Below, piece by piece: positions 1 through 9,343 of a stretch of 64,000 nucleotides of DNA. The stretch spans positions 1,240,001-1,304,000 of the forward strand of contig NZ_CP065800.1 in the NCBI RefSeq assembly GCF_023206215.1, given 5' to 3'. Position 1 is the first letter of the stretch; the number at the start of each line of letters is the position of its first letter. The position numbers were made by a program, and so were the translations under genes. The notes below the pieces were generated by a model that did not search any database, was not told where the DNA came from, and saw nothing but the letters and a program-made list of their open reading frames with translations. This DNA comes from Butyrivibrio fibrisolvens (GTDB taxonomy: Bacteria > Bacillota > Clostridia > Lachnospirales > Lachnospiraceae).

Positions 1-126
1 CCGCAGGATGCTCAGAGGATGGGGCAGGAAGCTAGGAAGATATCTGAAAAAGCAAGTCTTGATGCAGTATATGAGCAGTGGAGAATTTATCTTGATAAGG
101 TTATAAAAAGCGGGAAAAGACAATAA
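1..126 (+). CDS. C-terminal end of a protein cut by the window edge, possibly a GT4 glycosyltransferase
   Basis: The first 41 codons are open in frame 1 and end in TAA, three bases before the next start codon. The peptide is hydrophilic and helical, with a closing segment of the type W-x-x-Y-L followed by a lysine-rich tail. That resembles the last helix of GT4 glycosyltransferases, which crosses back to the N-terminal domain, but it is too short to assign. Its tight spacing to the following AsnB gene suggests the same operon. No catalytic part is visible. Confidence 0.45.
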   Translation, partial: PQDAQRMGQEARKISEKASLDAVYEQWRIYLDKVIKSGKRQ

Positions 127-129
127 CAT

Positions 130-2100
130 ATGTGCGGAATAAGCGGATATATATCAAGAAACAGAATAACAGAAGAAGAACTTAGGATCATGAATGACAC
201 CATGATCCATAGAGGACCAAATGACAGCGGGGTTGAGATATACCCCTTTAAAGATGGCTATAATATAGGATTTGCCCAAAGACGTCTTTCGATTCTGGAT
301 CTCTCACCACTGGGACACCAGCCTATGCACTCTATAGATAAGCGCATAAGCGTAGTCTTTAATGGTGAGATTTATAATTTTCTGGAGTTAAAAGAAGAGC
401 TGTCGGATTATCCTTTTAAGTCTACTTGTGATACTGAAGTTATCATCGCATCATACCTTAAGTGGGGCGAGAACTTCGTAGACCATATCCATGGTATGTT
501 TGCAATAGCACTTTTTGATAGAGAGACTGACAATGTATATCTTGTTAGAGACAGAATTGGCAAAAAGCCTCTCTATTACTGGAAAGATGGCGATAACCTT
601 GTTTTTGCATCTGAGCTGAAGCCTATTATGAAATGCCCGGGATTTAAAGGCGTTATCAAGAAAAGTGTCATAGCAAGATACCTCTATCAGCAGTATATTA
701 ATGCTCCTGATAGTATATTTGAAGATGTCTATAAGCTTGAACCTGGTGCAGTCCTTAAATTCCACCTTGGAGATATAAGCATACGTAAATACTGGGATGT
801 AAGAAAAGCTTATGAAAAGGGGACTTCAGATCCTGTAACTAATTATAATGAAGCCAAGAGCGAGCTTAAGAGGCTTCTAAAAGACTCTGTAGCAAAGCGT
901 ATGATAGCAGATGTTCATCTTGGAGCATTCCTTTCAGGAGGATATGATTCAAGCCTTATAACAGCTATAGCTCAGGATATATCAGATAAGCCTGTTAAGA
1001 CTTTTACCATAGGATTTAATGAGCCAAGATATAATGAAGCAAAGTTTGCTAAGAAAGTAGCAACCCATCTTGGTACAGAGCATACAGAACTTTATATTGA
1101 TGAAAAAGAAATGCTAGGTCAAGTCTCCAGTATTGCCAAGTACTATGACGAACCATTTGCGGACAGTTCACAGATTCCTTCGATGCTTGTGTCTAAGCTG
1201 GCTAGAGAGAAAGTGACAGTAGCTTTGTCTGGAGATGGTGGCGATGAATTCTTCTGTGGATATAATATTTACTCTAAAATCTTACAGGCACAGAAACTGG
1301 ACAAGCTTGGTGCAATCGTTCACACAATAGGTCAGTTACCTTTTGGTGATAGAAGACTTATTGATAAGATGCCAATGAGTGTACGTGCCATTGCAAGAAA
1401 TAGGGATAAGGAAACCAAGGTTCAGTTCGCATCTGACTATTATATATTATCTGCCCATGCTTTTGTTGATGGCATTGAGAGCTTTGATGCACTTATGACT
1501 TTTAATGAGTACAATAAGATCTACATGGATGAGATGTTAGGAAGCGGCGATAAGACTATACAGCTTCCATGCAAATATCCTATAGAGAGCGGATATCCTC
1601 AGGATAACTGGCAGGTACGCCGTATGCTCCTTGATATGGATACATATCTTCCGGGAGATATCCTGTGCAAGATGGACAGAGCTTCAATGAAATATTCACT
1701 TGAAAACCGCTGTCCTATCATGGATACATCTGTTATGGAGTATTCATATCGTATAGCTCATGAGTTCAAGTATCATAATGGTGACAAGAAGCATATACTT
1801 AAAGATATAGCATATGATTATATCCCCAAAGAGCTCCTTGATAGGCCTAAAGTTGGCTTTGGCGTACCTCTTGATAAATGGATGAGAGGACCACTACTTG
1901 AGCAGCTAAAGACATACAGTAGTCCCGAGTATCTAAAGAAACAGGGAATATTTGACGCAGATTATGTTTCCAAGTTTATAAATAATTATCTGACAGTTGG
2001 AGATGGCGGACCTGCTTCAGGCGCCAACTATTCCAAGATGTCATGGAGCTTCTTGGTATTTCAGCAGTGGTACGACCAGTTTATTGTAAAAGGAATGTGA
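130..2100 (+). CDS. asnB: AsnB-type glutamine-dependent amidotransferase (asparagine synthetase family), copy 1
   Basis: A 656-residue protein with the two domains of glutamine-hydrolysing asparagine synthetase. The N-terminal class II glutaminase begins MCGISG, so Cys2 is the nucleophile once Met is removed, and RGPNDSG and FNGEIYN follow. The C-terminal ATP-pyrophosphatase domain has the intact PP-loop SGGYDSS at residues 269-275 and SGDGGDE further on. Family members make asparagine, but homologues in O-antigen and EPS loci (WbpS type) are thought to amidate uronic acids. The setting, with two more copies in the window and an AlgD-like dehydrogenase, favours a sugar-modifying role. This is inference; a true asparagine synthetase cannot be excluded from sequence alone. 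Confidence 0.88.
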   Translation: MCGISGYISRNRITEEELRIMNDTMIHRGPNDSGVEIYPFKDGYNIGFAQRRLSILDLSPLGHQPMHSIDKRISVVFNGEIYNFLELKEELSDYPFKSTCDTEVIIASYLKWGENFVDHIHGMFAIALFDRETDNVYLVRDRIGKKPLYYWKDGDNLVFASELKPIMKCPGFKGVIKKSVIARYLYQQYINAPDSIFEDVYKLEPGAVLKFHLGDISIRKYWDVRKAYEKGTSDPVTNYNEAKSELKRLLKDSVAKRMIADVHLGAFLSGGYDSSLITAIAQDISDKPVKTFTIGFNEPRYNEAKFAKKVATHLGTEHTELYIDEKEMLGQVSSIAKYYDEPFADSSQIPSMLVSKLAREKVTVALSGDGGDEFFCGYNIYSKILQAQKLDKLGAIVHTIGQLPFGDRRLIDKMPMSVRAIARNRDKETKVQFASDYYILSAHAFVDGIESFDALMTFNEYNKIYMDEMLGSGDKTIQLPCKYPIESGYPQDNWQVRRMLLDMDTYLPGDILCKMDRASMKYSLENRCPIMDTSVMEYSYRIAHEFKYHNGDKKHILKDIAYDYIPKELLDRPKVGFGVPLDKWMRGPLLEQLKTYSSPEYLKKQGIFDADYVSKFINNYLTVGDGGPASGANYSKMSWSFLVFQQWYDQFIVKGM

Positions 2101-2186
2101 TTATTTACTGCCTTTAGAACTACTATAAAAATAGCATTACATGAAGAGAAATTTGAAATAAGAAAAGAAGGGAAATCATTCTGTAT

Positions 2187-3497
2187 ATGAACTATAGCAA
2201 AATAAATAAAAAGCATATAGCAATGTATATAGGTTCCCTTCAAAAAGGCGGAGCAGAGCGCGTTATGGTAAACCTTGCAGAGTATTTCTGGTCAAGGGGA
2301 TACCATGTGACTCTGGTTACAACTTATATTGCATCTACAGAATATGAAGTACCTCATGCAGCTTGGAAAGTGACCTACGGATTATCTGATGATGAACAGG
2401 GCTCTGAGAGCTTCAATACTGGAAACAGTAATAGTATCGGTAATAAAGAAATAATTGATAAAAAAATTGTTGATAAAGATATTGTTAATAAGAATATAGA
2501 AAATGCAGTAATCGTTGATAAGCCTGGTCAGTTTCAAAAAGTTGACCTATGCGGCGGATTAGAAGGCGGTATAGACAGAGTCTTTACAGCTATTGATGAT
2601 ACAGGCCTTGGAAGAGCCAAGGCTTTTGCACTTCGCTTTAAAACGTTACAGAATGCCTGGAAGCAGATAGGACCTGACCTTATCCTCTCATTTATAGGTA
2701 AGAACAACATCATGGCTATAATGACAGCAAAGAGCCTACATATACCAGTTGTGGTGTCAGTAAGAGCTAAGTTCGAAATGGAGTATCCATCAAAGTCAAT
2801 GATGATGGCTATGAAGTATTCTTTCCCTAAGGCAGCAGGAATAGTCCTTCAAAGTAAGGGCGCAGCTTTGCAGCTCCCTGACAGGCTTAAGAAGAAAGTA
2901 ACAGTCCTTCCCAATTCCATAAACCCTGTATTTATTAGAAAGCCCTATCAAGGTGATAGAGATAAGACCATAGTTACCGTAGGAAGGATAGATGAGAACA
3001 AGAATCATAAGCTTATCATAGATTCTTTTGCCTCTATCAAGGATGAATATCCTGACTATAAGCTCCTTATATATGGCGATGGACCTGATAGAGTAAAGCT
3101 CACTAGTTATGTATCGGATAAAGGCTTTTCTGATAAGATCATATTCGAAGGAAGCGTACCGGACGTAGCTGACAGAATCGAAAGAGCCGGGATGTTCGTA
3201 CTCTCATCAGACATGGAAGGCATGCCCAATGCCCTTATAGAAGCCATGAGCCTGGGACTTCCCTGCATCACTACTGATTGTATGTATGATACATCAGAAC
3301 TGATACAGGATGATATAAATGGTATAGTAGTACCAAAGGGTGATATAGCTTCTATGACTAGAGCTATGAAGAAAATGATAGACGATAATGAATATGCAAG
3401 AAGACTTGGAAATAAGGCTTCAGAGATTCAGAATGAAGTAGCTCCTGATGTGATCAATAGAAAATGGGAAGATTATTTTGTGGGTATTATGAAGTGA
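2187..3497 (+). CDS. GT4 family glycosyltransferase with a repeat-containing insert
   Basis: A 436-residue GT-B fold enzyme. The N-terminal part has the donor-loop-like GSLQKGGAERV near residue 17. The C-terminal part has the EX7E-type motif EGMPNALIE followed by AMSLG, typical of GT4 retaining transferases that use nucleotide sugars on the cytoplasmic face. Between about residues 70 and 115 lies a hydrophilic stretch rich in Asn, Asp, Lys and Ile that interrupts the N-terminal domain and includes three 5-residue repeats. The start is ATG 2187 with a rather distant AAGGG; an internal ATG at 2223 would also leave the fold complete. It lies between two AsnB genes. Sugar specificity is unknown. 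Confidence 0.87.
   Translation: MNYSKINKKHIAMYIGSLQKGGAERVMVNLAEYFWSRGYHVTLVTTYIASTEYEVPHAAWKVTYGLSDDEQGSESFNTGNSNSIGNKEIIDKKIVDKDIVNKNIENAVIVDKPGQFQKVDLCGGLEGGIDRVFTAIDDTGLGRAKAFALRFKTLQNAWKQIGPDLILSFIGKNNIMAIMTAKSLHIPVVVSVRAKFEMEYPSKSMMMAMKYSFPKAAGIVLQSKGAALQLPDRLKKKVTVLPNSINPVFIRKPYQGDRDKTIVTVGRIDENKNHKLIIDSFASIKDEYPDYKLLIYGDGPDRVKLTSYVSDKGFSDKIIFEGSVPDVADRIERAGMFVLSSDMEGMPNALIEAMSLGLPCITTDCMYDTSELIQDDINGIVVPKGDIASMTRAMKKMIDDNEYARRLGNKASEIQNEVAPDVINRKWEDYFVGIMK
2451..2495 (+). repeat. In-frame 15-bp tandem repeat, three copies, inside a GT4 gene
   Basis: Three consecutive 15-base units (starting 2451, 2466 and 2481) encode IIDKK, IVDKD and IVNKN. They are in frame with the gene starting at 2187 (residues 89-103) and lie within the hydrophilic insert. 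Because the unit is a multiple of three, copy-number change would alter linker length without breaking the frame. Confidence 0.8.
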
Positions 3498-3548
3498 AAT
3501 AGGCATAATAATTATAAACTTAACTTGTATACCAAGAGGAATACTAAC

Positions 3549-5600
3549 ATGTGCGGAATTTGCGGATTACTTAATTATAAAGGAAATGCAAGAGCTGCAA
3601 TTGCAGCTATGAATTTACATATGAAAGATAGAGGCCCTGATGCAGACGGTATCTGGATAAGTCCTGAGAGCCCGGTGGCTTTTGGCCACAGGAGACTTGC
3701 CATCAGAGACTTATCAGCCAACGGATCTCAGCCTATGAAGTCTCATTCAGGCAGATATATCATGGTCTACAATGGTGAGATATATAATGCAGGTGCGTTA
3801 AAAGAAAAGCTCATAAGCGATGAAGTCTGCAAGGAAAGCGACTTTAGAGGAACCTCTGATACAGAGATACTTCTTGAATATGCAGAAAACTATGGTCTAT
3901 ATGATGCCCTTCGTATGAGTAAGGGAATGTTCGCAATAGGACTTTACGATGTGAAGACAGGAAGACTTCAGCTTGCAAGAGACCGTGTAGGTGAGAAGCC
4001 TCTTTACTATGGCTTTATAAACCATGAAGTATTTGGCTTTGCGTCAGATATCGGATGCTTCACAGAGCTTCCGGAATTTGAGAAAAAGATCAACAGAAGC
4101 GTTCTACCACTATATTTTAGTCATGGATATATTCCTGCTCCTTACAGCATATATGAAGATATCTATAAGCTTGAACCCGGAACAATCCTTACAATAGATG
4201 ATCCCTATGGATATTTTAACCCTGTAGAAGATGGCGATCTCAAGGAATATTACAGATCATCCAAAGCAGGTAGAAGCTTTAATGCAACTAACTATTATGA
4301 AGGTCATACCTACAAGGAAGTCTATGACAATATAGACGAACTCTGTCAGGATACAGGTCATGCCTATACTATATTCTGGTCCATGAAGGAAGCTGCTCTT
4401 TATGGTCAGAACAATATATTCCAGGGCTCTGAAGCAGAAGCAGCAGAGGAACTTGAAAGACTTATAAAAGACTCTGTTAAGGGTCAGATGGTAGCAGATG
4501 TTCCGCTTGGAGCCTTCCTTTCAGCCGGTATAGATTCAAGTACTATAGTATCTTTAATGCAGCAGGTAGCTCCCGGAAGAGTCAAGACTTTCACCATCGG
4601 TATGAAAGAAAAAGGCTATAACGAAGCTGAGATTGCTAAAGAGATAGCGGGAATCCTTGGCACAGAGCATACAGAGATGTATATAGATGATGCAGATGCC
4701 AAGAGAGTTATCCCGGATATTCCAAATATGTTTGGTGAGCCCTTTGCAGACAGCAGCCAGATACCAACTTATCTTGTAAGTAAGATGACACGTGAGCATG
4801 TAACAGTATCTCTGTCAGGAGATGCGGGAGATGAGCTCTTTTGCGGATATACATCATACAGATCTATTGAGAGGATTTGGGGCAAGATGGGCAGGATACC
4901 TTATCCTGTAAGGAGAGTAGCATCAGCTGTAACTACTCCGTTTGCAGGATTCAGTGATGTTGCCAAGATCAAGGCAGGTCTTCTTGGAGCTCGTAATATA
5001 GCAGATCTACACATGATAGAGTCAGACCCCTGGAGATATGGCAGGAAGATAACAGATATAGACAAGAACCCGCCGGATGGAAGATGGAACAATAAGTTGC
5101 TCTATGCAGGCAATACACTTAATCATTTCCTTGCAGAGACCAATCATGAGACAATGCTCATGGATATGACCATGTACCATCCTGACGATATCCTCACCAA
5201 GGTTGACAGAACAGCCATGGCAGTATCACTTGAAACAAGAGTGCCTCTCCTTGACAGGGATATCATAGAGTTTGCATGGACGCTTCCAACTTCGTACCTT
5301 CGTGATAACAAGGTTGGCAAAAAAGTCCTTCGTAATGTCCTTTATAAATATGTGCCAAAAGAACTTATGGACAGACCCAAGAAAGGATTCTCTATTCCGA
5401 TAGACCAGTGGCTTAGAGAGTCTGAACTTAGATCCTGGGCAGAGAGTCTTATAAGAAGGACCAAGATCAAAAGACAGGGATATCTTAATGCAGATGCTGT
5501 TCACAAGATATGGGACGACTTTATAAAAGGCGGTGAATGGAAGCCTCAGATCTGGTACATCCTTATGTTCCAGCAGTGGCTTGAGGACAATAACCTATGA
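3549..5600 (+). CDS. asnB: AsnB-type glutamine-dependent amidotransferase, copy 2, with altered PP-loop
   Basis: Start 3549 is chosen over the in-frame ATG at 3525 because only this start leaves the catalytic cysteine at position 2 (MCGICG). The product is 683 residues with a class II glutaminase domain (RGPDADG, YNGEIYN) followed by an ATP-pyrophosphatase domain. The PP-loop reads SAGIDSS at residues 325-331, where most relatives have SGGxDSS. The domain junction is about 55 residues longer than in copy 1 (roughly residues 220-290, with several Tyr and acidic residues). Later motifs SGDAGDE and DRPKKGF are intact, so it is probably active. The stop overlaps the MBOAT start by 4 bases. Uronic acid amidation is a plausible role; substrate unknown. 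Confidence 0.87.
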   Translation: MCGICGLLNYKGNARAAIAAMNLHMKDRGPDADGIWISPESPVAFGHRRLAIRDLSANGSQPMKSHSGRYIMVYNGEIYNAGALKEKLISDEVCKESDFRGTSDTEILLEYAENYGLYDALRMSKGMFAIGLYDVKTGRLQLARDRVGEKPLYYGFINHEVFGFASDIGCFTELPEFEKKINRSVLPLYFSHGYIPAPYSIYEDIYKLEPGTILTIDDPYGYFNPVEDGDLKEYYRSSKAGRSFNATNYYEGHTYKEVYDNIDELCQDTGHAYTIFWSMKEAALYGQNNIFQGSEAEAAEELERLIKDSVKGQMVADVPLGAFLSAGIDSSTIVSLMQQVAPGRVKTFTIGMKEKGYNEAEIAKEIAGILGTEHTEMYIDDADAKRVIPDIPNMFGEPFADSSQIPTYLVSKMTREHVTVSLSGDAGDELFCGYTSYRSIERIWGKMGRIPYPVRRVASAVTTPFAGFSDVAKIKAGLLGARNIADLHMIESDPWRYGRKITDIDKNPPDGRWNNKLLYAGNTLNHFLAETNHETMLMDMTMYHPDDILTKVDRTAMAVSLETRVPLLDRDIIEFAWTLPTSYLRDNKVGKKVLRNVLYKYVPKELMDRPKKGFSIPIDQWLRESELRSWAESLIRRTKIKRQGYLNADAVHKIWDDFIKGGEWKPQIWYILMFQQWLEDNNL

Positions 5601-7039
5601 GTTTTAATTCCTATATTTTTATATTGTGCCTTCTTCCGATAAGCTTTATAGGATATTTTGCGCTCAGCCGCAAAAAACAGGAATATGGCCTTTTATGGAT
5701 GGCTGCTTCATCACTTGTCTTTTATGCATGGGCAGGAATATCCATACTTTTACTCTTTAGCGCAAGTCTGATCCTTAATTACATATTTACGCTTTTTATA
5801 AAGCGGAGTAATTCTAAGCTTATACTTGCTTTAGGCATTATTCTGAATGTGATCTTACTAATATACTTCAAATATTCAGAATTTTTAGTTCAGAATATTA
5901 ATGCCTTATTTAGTACAGACTTTATTTTTAAGAATATAGCACTTCCTCTGGGGATCAGCTTTTTTACCTTCACGCAGATATCATGGCTGGTTGATACTTA
6001 TAGAGGCGAGACAAGGGATTACAGTCTCTTTGAGTATGTACTATTTATAAGCTATTTCCCAAAGATGGCAGAAGGCCCTATAGCACTTCATGGGGACATA
6101 CTGCCTCAGTTTAGAAATCCTGCCAAAAAGACTGTGGATTATGACAATATATCCCGCGGCATCATGATATTCGTACTTGGATTATTTAAAAAGCTCATGA
6201 TAGCGGATATTCTTGGCAAGGCTGTTGACTGGGGATTTAATAATGTTCCTGATCTGTATTCTATGGATATATGGATCGTGATGCTGTGCTATACACTGCA
6301 GATATATTTTGACTTTAGCGGATATTGCGATATGGCAGCAGGTGTATCACTTTTGTTTAACATAGAACTTCCTGTCAACTTTAATTCTCCTTACAAGGCG
6401 CTTTCTATCACAGATTTTTGGAAGAGATGGCACATATCACTTACATCTTTCCTAAGAAAATATGTGTATTTCCCGCTTGGAGGCAGTAGGAAAGGCACAG
6501 TCAGAACCTATATAAATATGATGATTGTATTTATAATAAGCGGAATCTGGCATGGTGCTAACTGGACCTTCATACTGTGGGGAGCACTTCACGGAGCATG
6601 TCAGGTACTTCACAGGATATTTAGAAAACCTTTTGACAAGATATTTGCACCTGTCAGATGGTTTATCACATTTTTGTTTGTGAATATTGCATGGCTGTTG
6701 TTCAGGGCAGATTCTGTAGCTCAGTGGTGGTACATGGTCGGCAAGGCCTTTGGTATCAAGTACAGGACCATGCATGAAGAGCTGGTATCGGTATTCAAGA
6801 TACCAAGACTTAGATCTGTGCTGAGTGCTATCGGGATATCATATTCGGATATTGGCGTGTATGTTTTTGGTATGGTACTGATGCTCATATTATGTATGTT
6901 CATATGCCTTGTACCAAGGAATAACCTTGAAAGGCAGCACAAGACTAATTTATGGACACTTGCGGTGACTATGGTTTTATTTATGGTATGCCTCTTGTCA
7001 CTGTCTAACGTGACATCGTTTTTGTATTTTAATTTTTGA
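5597..7039 (+). CDS. MBOAT family O-acyltransferase (AlgI/DltB-like), copy 1
   Basis: A 480-residue polytopic membrane protein. It carries the MBOAT core DFWKRWHIS (His279) and SGIWHGANW (His319); the second histidine is the family's catalytic residue. PLGGSRKGT between them is typical of AlgI relatives. Family members move an acetyl group across the membrane to an exported polysaccharide or teichoic acid, handing over to an SGNH-type protein outside. The next gene encodes such a candidate, so the two form an acetylation module. Translation is coupled to the upstream AsnB by an ATGA overlap. Acetyl is the usual acyl group but is not shown here. Confidence 0.92.
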   Translation: MSFNSYIFILCLLPISFIGYFALSRKKQEYGLLWMAASSLVFYAWAGISILLLFSASLILNYIFTLFIKRSNSKLILALGIILNVILLIYFKYSEFLVQNINALFSTDFIFKNIALPLGISFFTFTQISWLVDTYRGETRDYSLFEYVLFISYFPKMAEGPIALHGDILPQFRNPAKKTVDYDNISRGIMIFVLGLFKKLMIADILGKAVDWGFNNVPDLYSMDIWIVMLCYTLQIYFDFSGYCDMAAGVSLLFNIELPVNFNSPYKALSITDFWKRWHISLTSFLRKYVYFPLGGSRKGTVRTYINMMIVFIISGIWHGANWTFILWGALHGACQVLHRIFRKPFDKIFAPVRWFITFLFVNIAWLLFRADSVAQWWYMVGKAFGIKYRTMHEELVSVFKIPRLRSVLSAIGISYSDIGVYVFGMVLMLILCMFICLVPRNNLERQHKTNLWTLAVTMVLFMVCLLSLSNVTSFLYFNF

Positions 7040-7101
7040 CAAACTTATCAGAATCAGGATGGATAAGACTGATCAGATTCATAGTCTAAGAATGGAATTA
7101 T

Positions 7102-8193
7102 ATGCAGGATAAAAAAAGAATGCTCACCACAAAGTCGTGGGTTAAAATTTTCATATCGATCTTTGTATGCCTTGTAGTTTTGATGGCGGCTATGGTGGCG
7201 GTGATAGATCCTTTTTTCCATTACCATAAACCGCTGGGAGCATTCTATTACACTCTTGATAACGAGAGATATCAAAATGACGGAATTACAAGATACTTTG
7301 ATTATAATGCCCTCATAACGGGAACTTCGATGACCCAGAATTTTAAGGCCTCGCAGGCACAGGAACTCTGGAATAGAGATTTTATCAAAGTCTGCTATGC
7401 AGGTGGTATGTTCAAAGAGATCAATGACAATATAGAACTGGCTCTTGAAACTCATGATGTAGATGTTGTCGTGCGAAGTCTTGATGGAAGTTACCTGCTT
7501 GTAGATAAAGATGCCGAAAGAGACGACCTTGGAACCTACCCGGAATATCTTTATGACAGCAATGTATTTAATGATGTTAACTACCTTTTAAATAGCACTG
7601 TCATAGGCGGATACTGTCTTCCAATGCTATTTAAGTTAGGGTTGGGAAATACTGGCGGCATCACATCTTTTGATGAATACAGTAACTGGATGGGGCAGGC
7701 AACGCTTGGAGCAGCATCGGTCCTTGGAGATAAGACCTCTTTTGAAGCTCCTGATGATCTGATCACTTCTCTTACAGATGAAGAGATTCAAACCCTTACA
7801 GATACTGTTAAGCAGAATATAACAGATACAGCACAAGCTCACCCTGATACACAGTTTTATTATTTTTTTCCGCCGTATAGTGCTGCATATTGGGGCGGTT
7901 CTTGGGAAAAGGGGACTATGTTAAAAGAGATGGAATGCTATAGGCTAGCTGCCAGCCTCATACTACCATATGAGAACATACATCTTTTTGCATTTGATGA
8001 TATGACTGATATGACATGCAACCTTGATAATTACAGGGATGTATCGCACTATAGCGGTGATGTAAGTGATATGATCCTTGAGATGATGGCAGCAGATGAG
8101 AACAGACTCACACTTGATACTTACAATGAGTACTATGATGAAGTTGAACAGTTTTATAAAAACTATGATTTTAATGAACTGATACCAAAATGA
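7102..8193 (+). CDS. Membrane-anchored SGNH/AlgJ-like protein, partner of MBOAT copy 1
   Basis: A 363-residue protein with an N-terminal signal-anchor (about residues 12-35) and an extracytoplasmic domain. The motif ITGTSMTQN places a possible nucleophile at Ser76, and the C-terminal DVSHYS gives Asp313 and His316 in the spacing expected for an SGNH esterase/transferase triad. It directly follows an MBOAT gene, the same arrangement as AlgI with AlgJ/AlgX or DltB with DltD. The likely job is to transfer acetyl groups to the growing polymer outside the cell. Overall similarity to named families is weak by eye, so the fold call rests on motif placement and context. Confidence 0.68.
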   Translation: MQDKKRMLTTKSWVKIFISIFVCLVVLMAAMVAVIDPFFHYHKPLGAFYYTLDNERYQNDGITRYFDYNALITGTSMTQNFKASQAQELWNRDFIKVCYAGGMFKEINDNIELALETHDVDVVVRSLDGSYLLVDKDAERDDLGTYPEYLYDSNVFNDVNYLLNSTVIGGYCLPMLFKLGLGNTGGITSFDEYSNWMGQATLGAASVLGDKTSFEAPDDLITSLTDEEIQTLTDTVKQNITDTAQAHPDTQFYYFFPPYSAAYWGGSWEKGTMLKEMECYRLAASLILPYENIHLFAFDDMTDMTCNLDNYRDVSHYSGDVSDMILEMMAADENRLTLDTYNEYYDEVEQFYKNYDFNELIPK

Positions 8194-8281
8194 TTGGCGT
8201 AGTACCAGATAAAATGGGTAGCATAATAAAGTAAATGTTAATTGAAAATTTGTGGGCATAGTAAGAGCCGGAAGAGGCAAA

Positions 8282-9211
8282 ATGATCATAATTAAACTCC
8301 AGGGAGGGCTTGGCAATCAGCTCTTTTTGTATGGACTTTATAAGAATTTTAAGCATCTAAAAAGAGATGTTAAAATGGATATCGAAAGCGGCTTTGAAGG
8401 CGATGAACTAAGAAAGCCTTGCCTTGATTGTATGAACCTTGAATATGCTATAGCTACAAGGGATGAAGTTACGGATATCAGAGATTCATATATGGATATT
8501 TTCAGCCGTATCAGAAGGAAGATAACAGGAAGGAAGACCTTTGATTATTATGAACCTGAGGATGGGAACTATGATCCCAAGGTTCTGGAGATGACCAAGG
8601 CGTATTTAAATGGCTATTTTCAGTCAGAGAAGTACTTCGGAGATGAGAAATCTGTTAAAGCTTTAAAGGATGAACTTACTAAGGGTAAAGAAGATATCCT
8701 TACATCCACTGATCTTATAACAAAGATCTATCATGATATAAAAAACAGCGAATCAGTAAGTCTTCACATAAGAAGAGGTGACTATCTTACACCAGGTATA
8801 ATCGAAACATATGGCGGCATCTGTACAGATGAGTACTATAACAAAGCAATAGCGATGATAAGAGAAAAGTTCTCTCTAGCAAGACTTTTTATTTTCTCAA
8901 ATGATATTGAATGGTGCAAAGAGAAATTCGCTAGTGATAAGAATACTACATTCGTAGATACGATAGGTATTAGCAAATCTTCAGAAGAGAATAAAGAGAT
9001 TAAAAAAAGTAATAATAGTATCAGCGAATATAGAGACTTGGCAGAGCTATACCTGATGTCAGCCTGCAAGCATCATATACTTGCTAACTCAAGCTTCTCC
9101 TGGTGGGGAGCATGGCTGTCAGATCATGAAGGTATGACTATCGCACCTTCTAAGTGGCTTAATAACAAGAATATGACTGATATATATACTAAAGATATGC
9201 TGCTCATATGA
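8282..9211 (+). CDS. GT11 family glycosyltransferase (alpha-1,2-fucosyltransferase type), copy 1
   Basis: A 309-residue enzyme with the hallmarks of GT11: GGLGNQLF at the N-terminus, HIRRGDY with His162 in the middle, and NSSFSWWGAWLS near the end. ATG 8282 is preferred over an upstream GTG at 8252 because it has GGAAGAGG at the right distance and puts the GGLGNQ loop in its normal place. A short Ser/Lys/Asn-rich insertion lies around residues 220-245. GT11 enzymes usually transfer L-fucose from GDP-fucose, sometimes L-galactose-like sugars. No GDP-fucose synthesis gene is in the window. The enzyme is cytoplasmic or peripheral. Confidence 0.9.
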   Translation: MIIIKLQGGLGNQLFLYGLYKNFKHLKRDVKMDIESGFEGDELRKPCLDCMNLEYAIATRDEVTDIRDSYMDIFSRIRRKITGRKTFDYYEPEDGNYDPKVLEMTKAYLNGYFQSEKYFGDEKSVKALKDELTKGKEDILTSTDLITKIYHDIKNSESVSLHIRRGDYLTPGIIETYGGICTDEYYNKAIAMIREKFSLARLFIFSNDIEWCKEKFASDKNTTFVDTIGISKSSEENKEIKKSNNSISEYRDLAELYLMSACKHHILANSSFSWWGAWLSDHEGMTIAPSKWLNNKNMTDIYTKDMLLI

Positions 9212-9343
9212 ATAAATATGGCATGAGATCAGCATGAACAATAGGCATAAGTTTGCCGACATTAAATATTCGTAACCCAGATACCTATTTACAATGTATT
9301 ACATGACTTAGTAATGCATATGAAAAAATTGTCAGGAGATATA

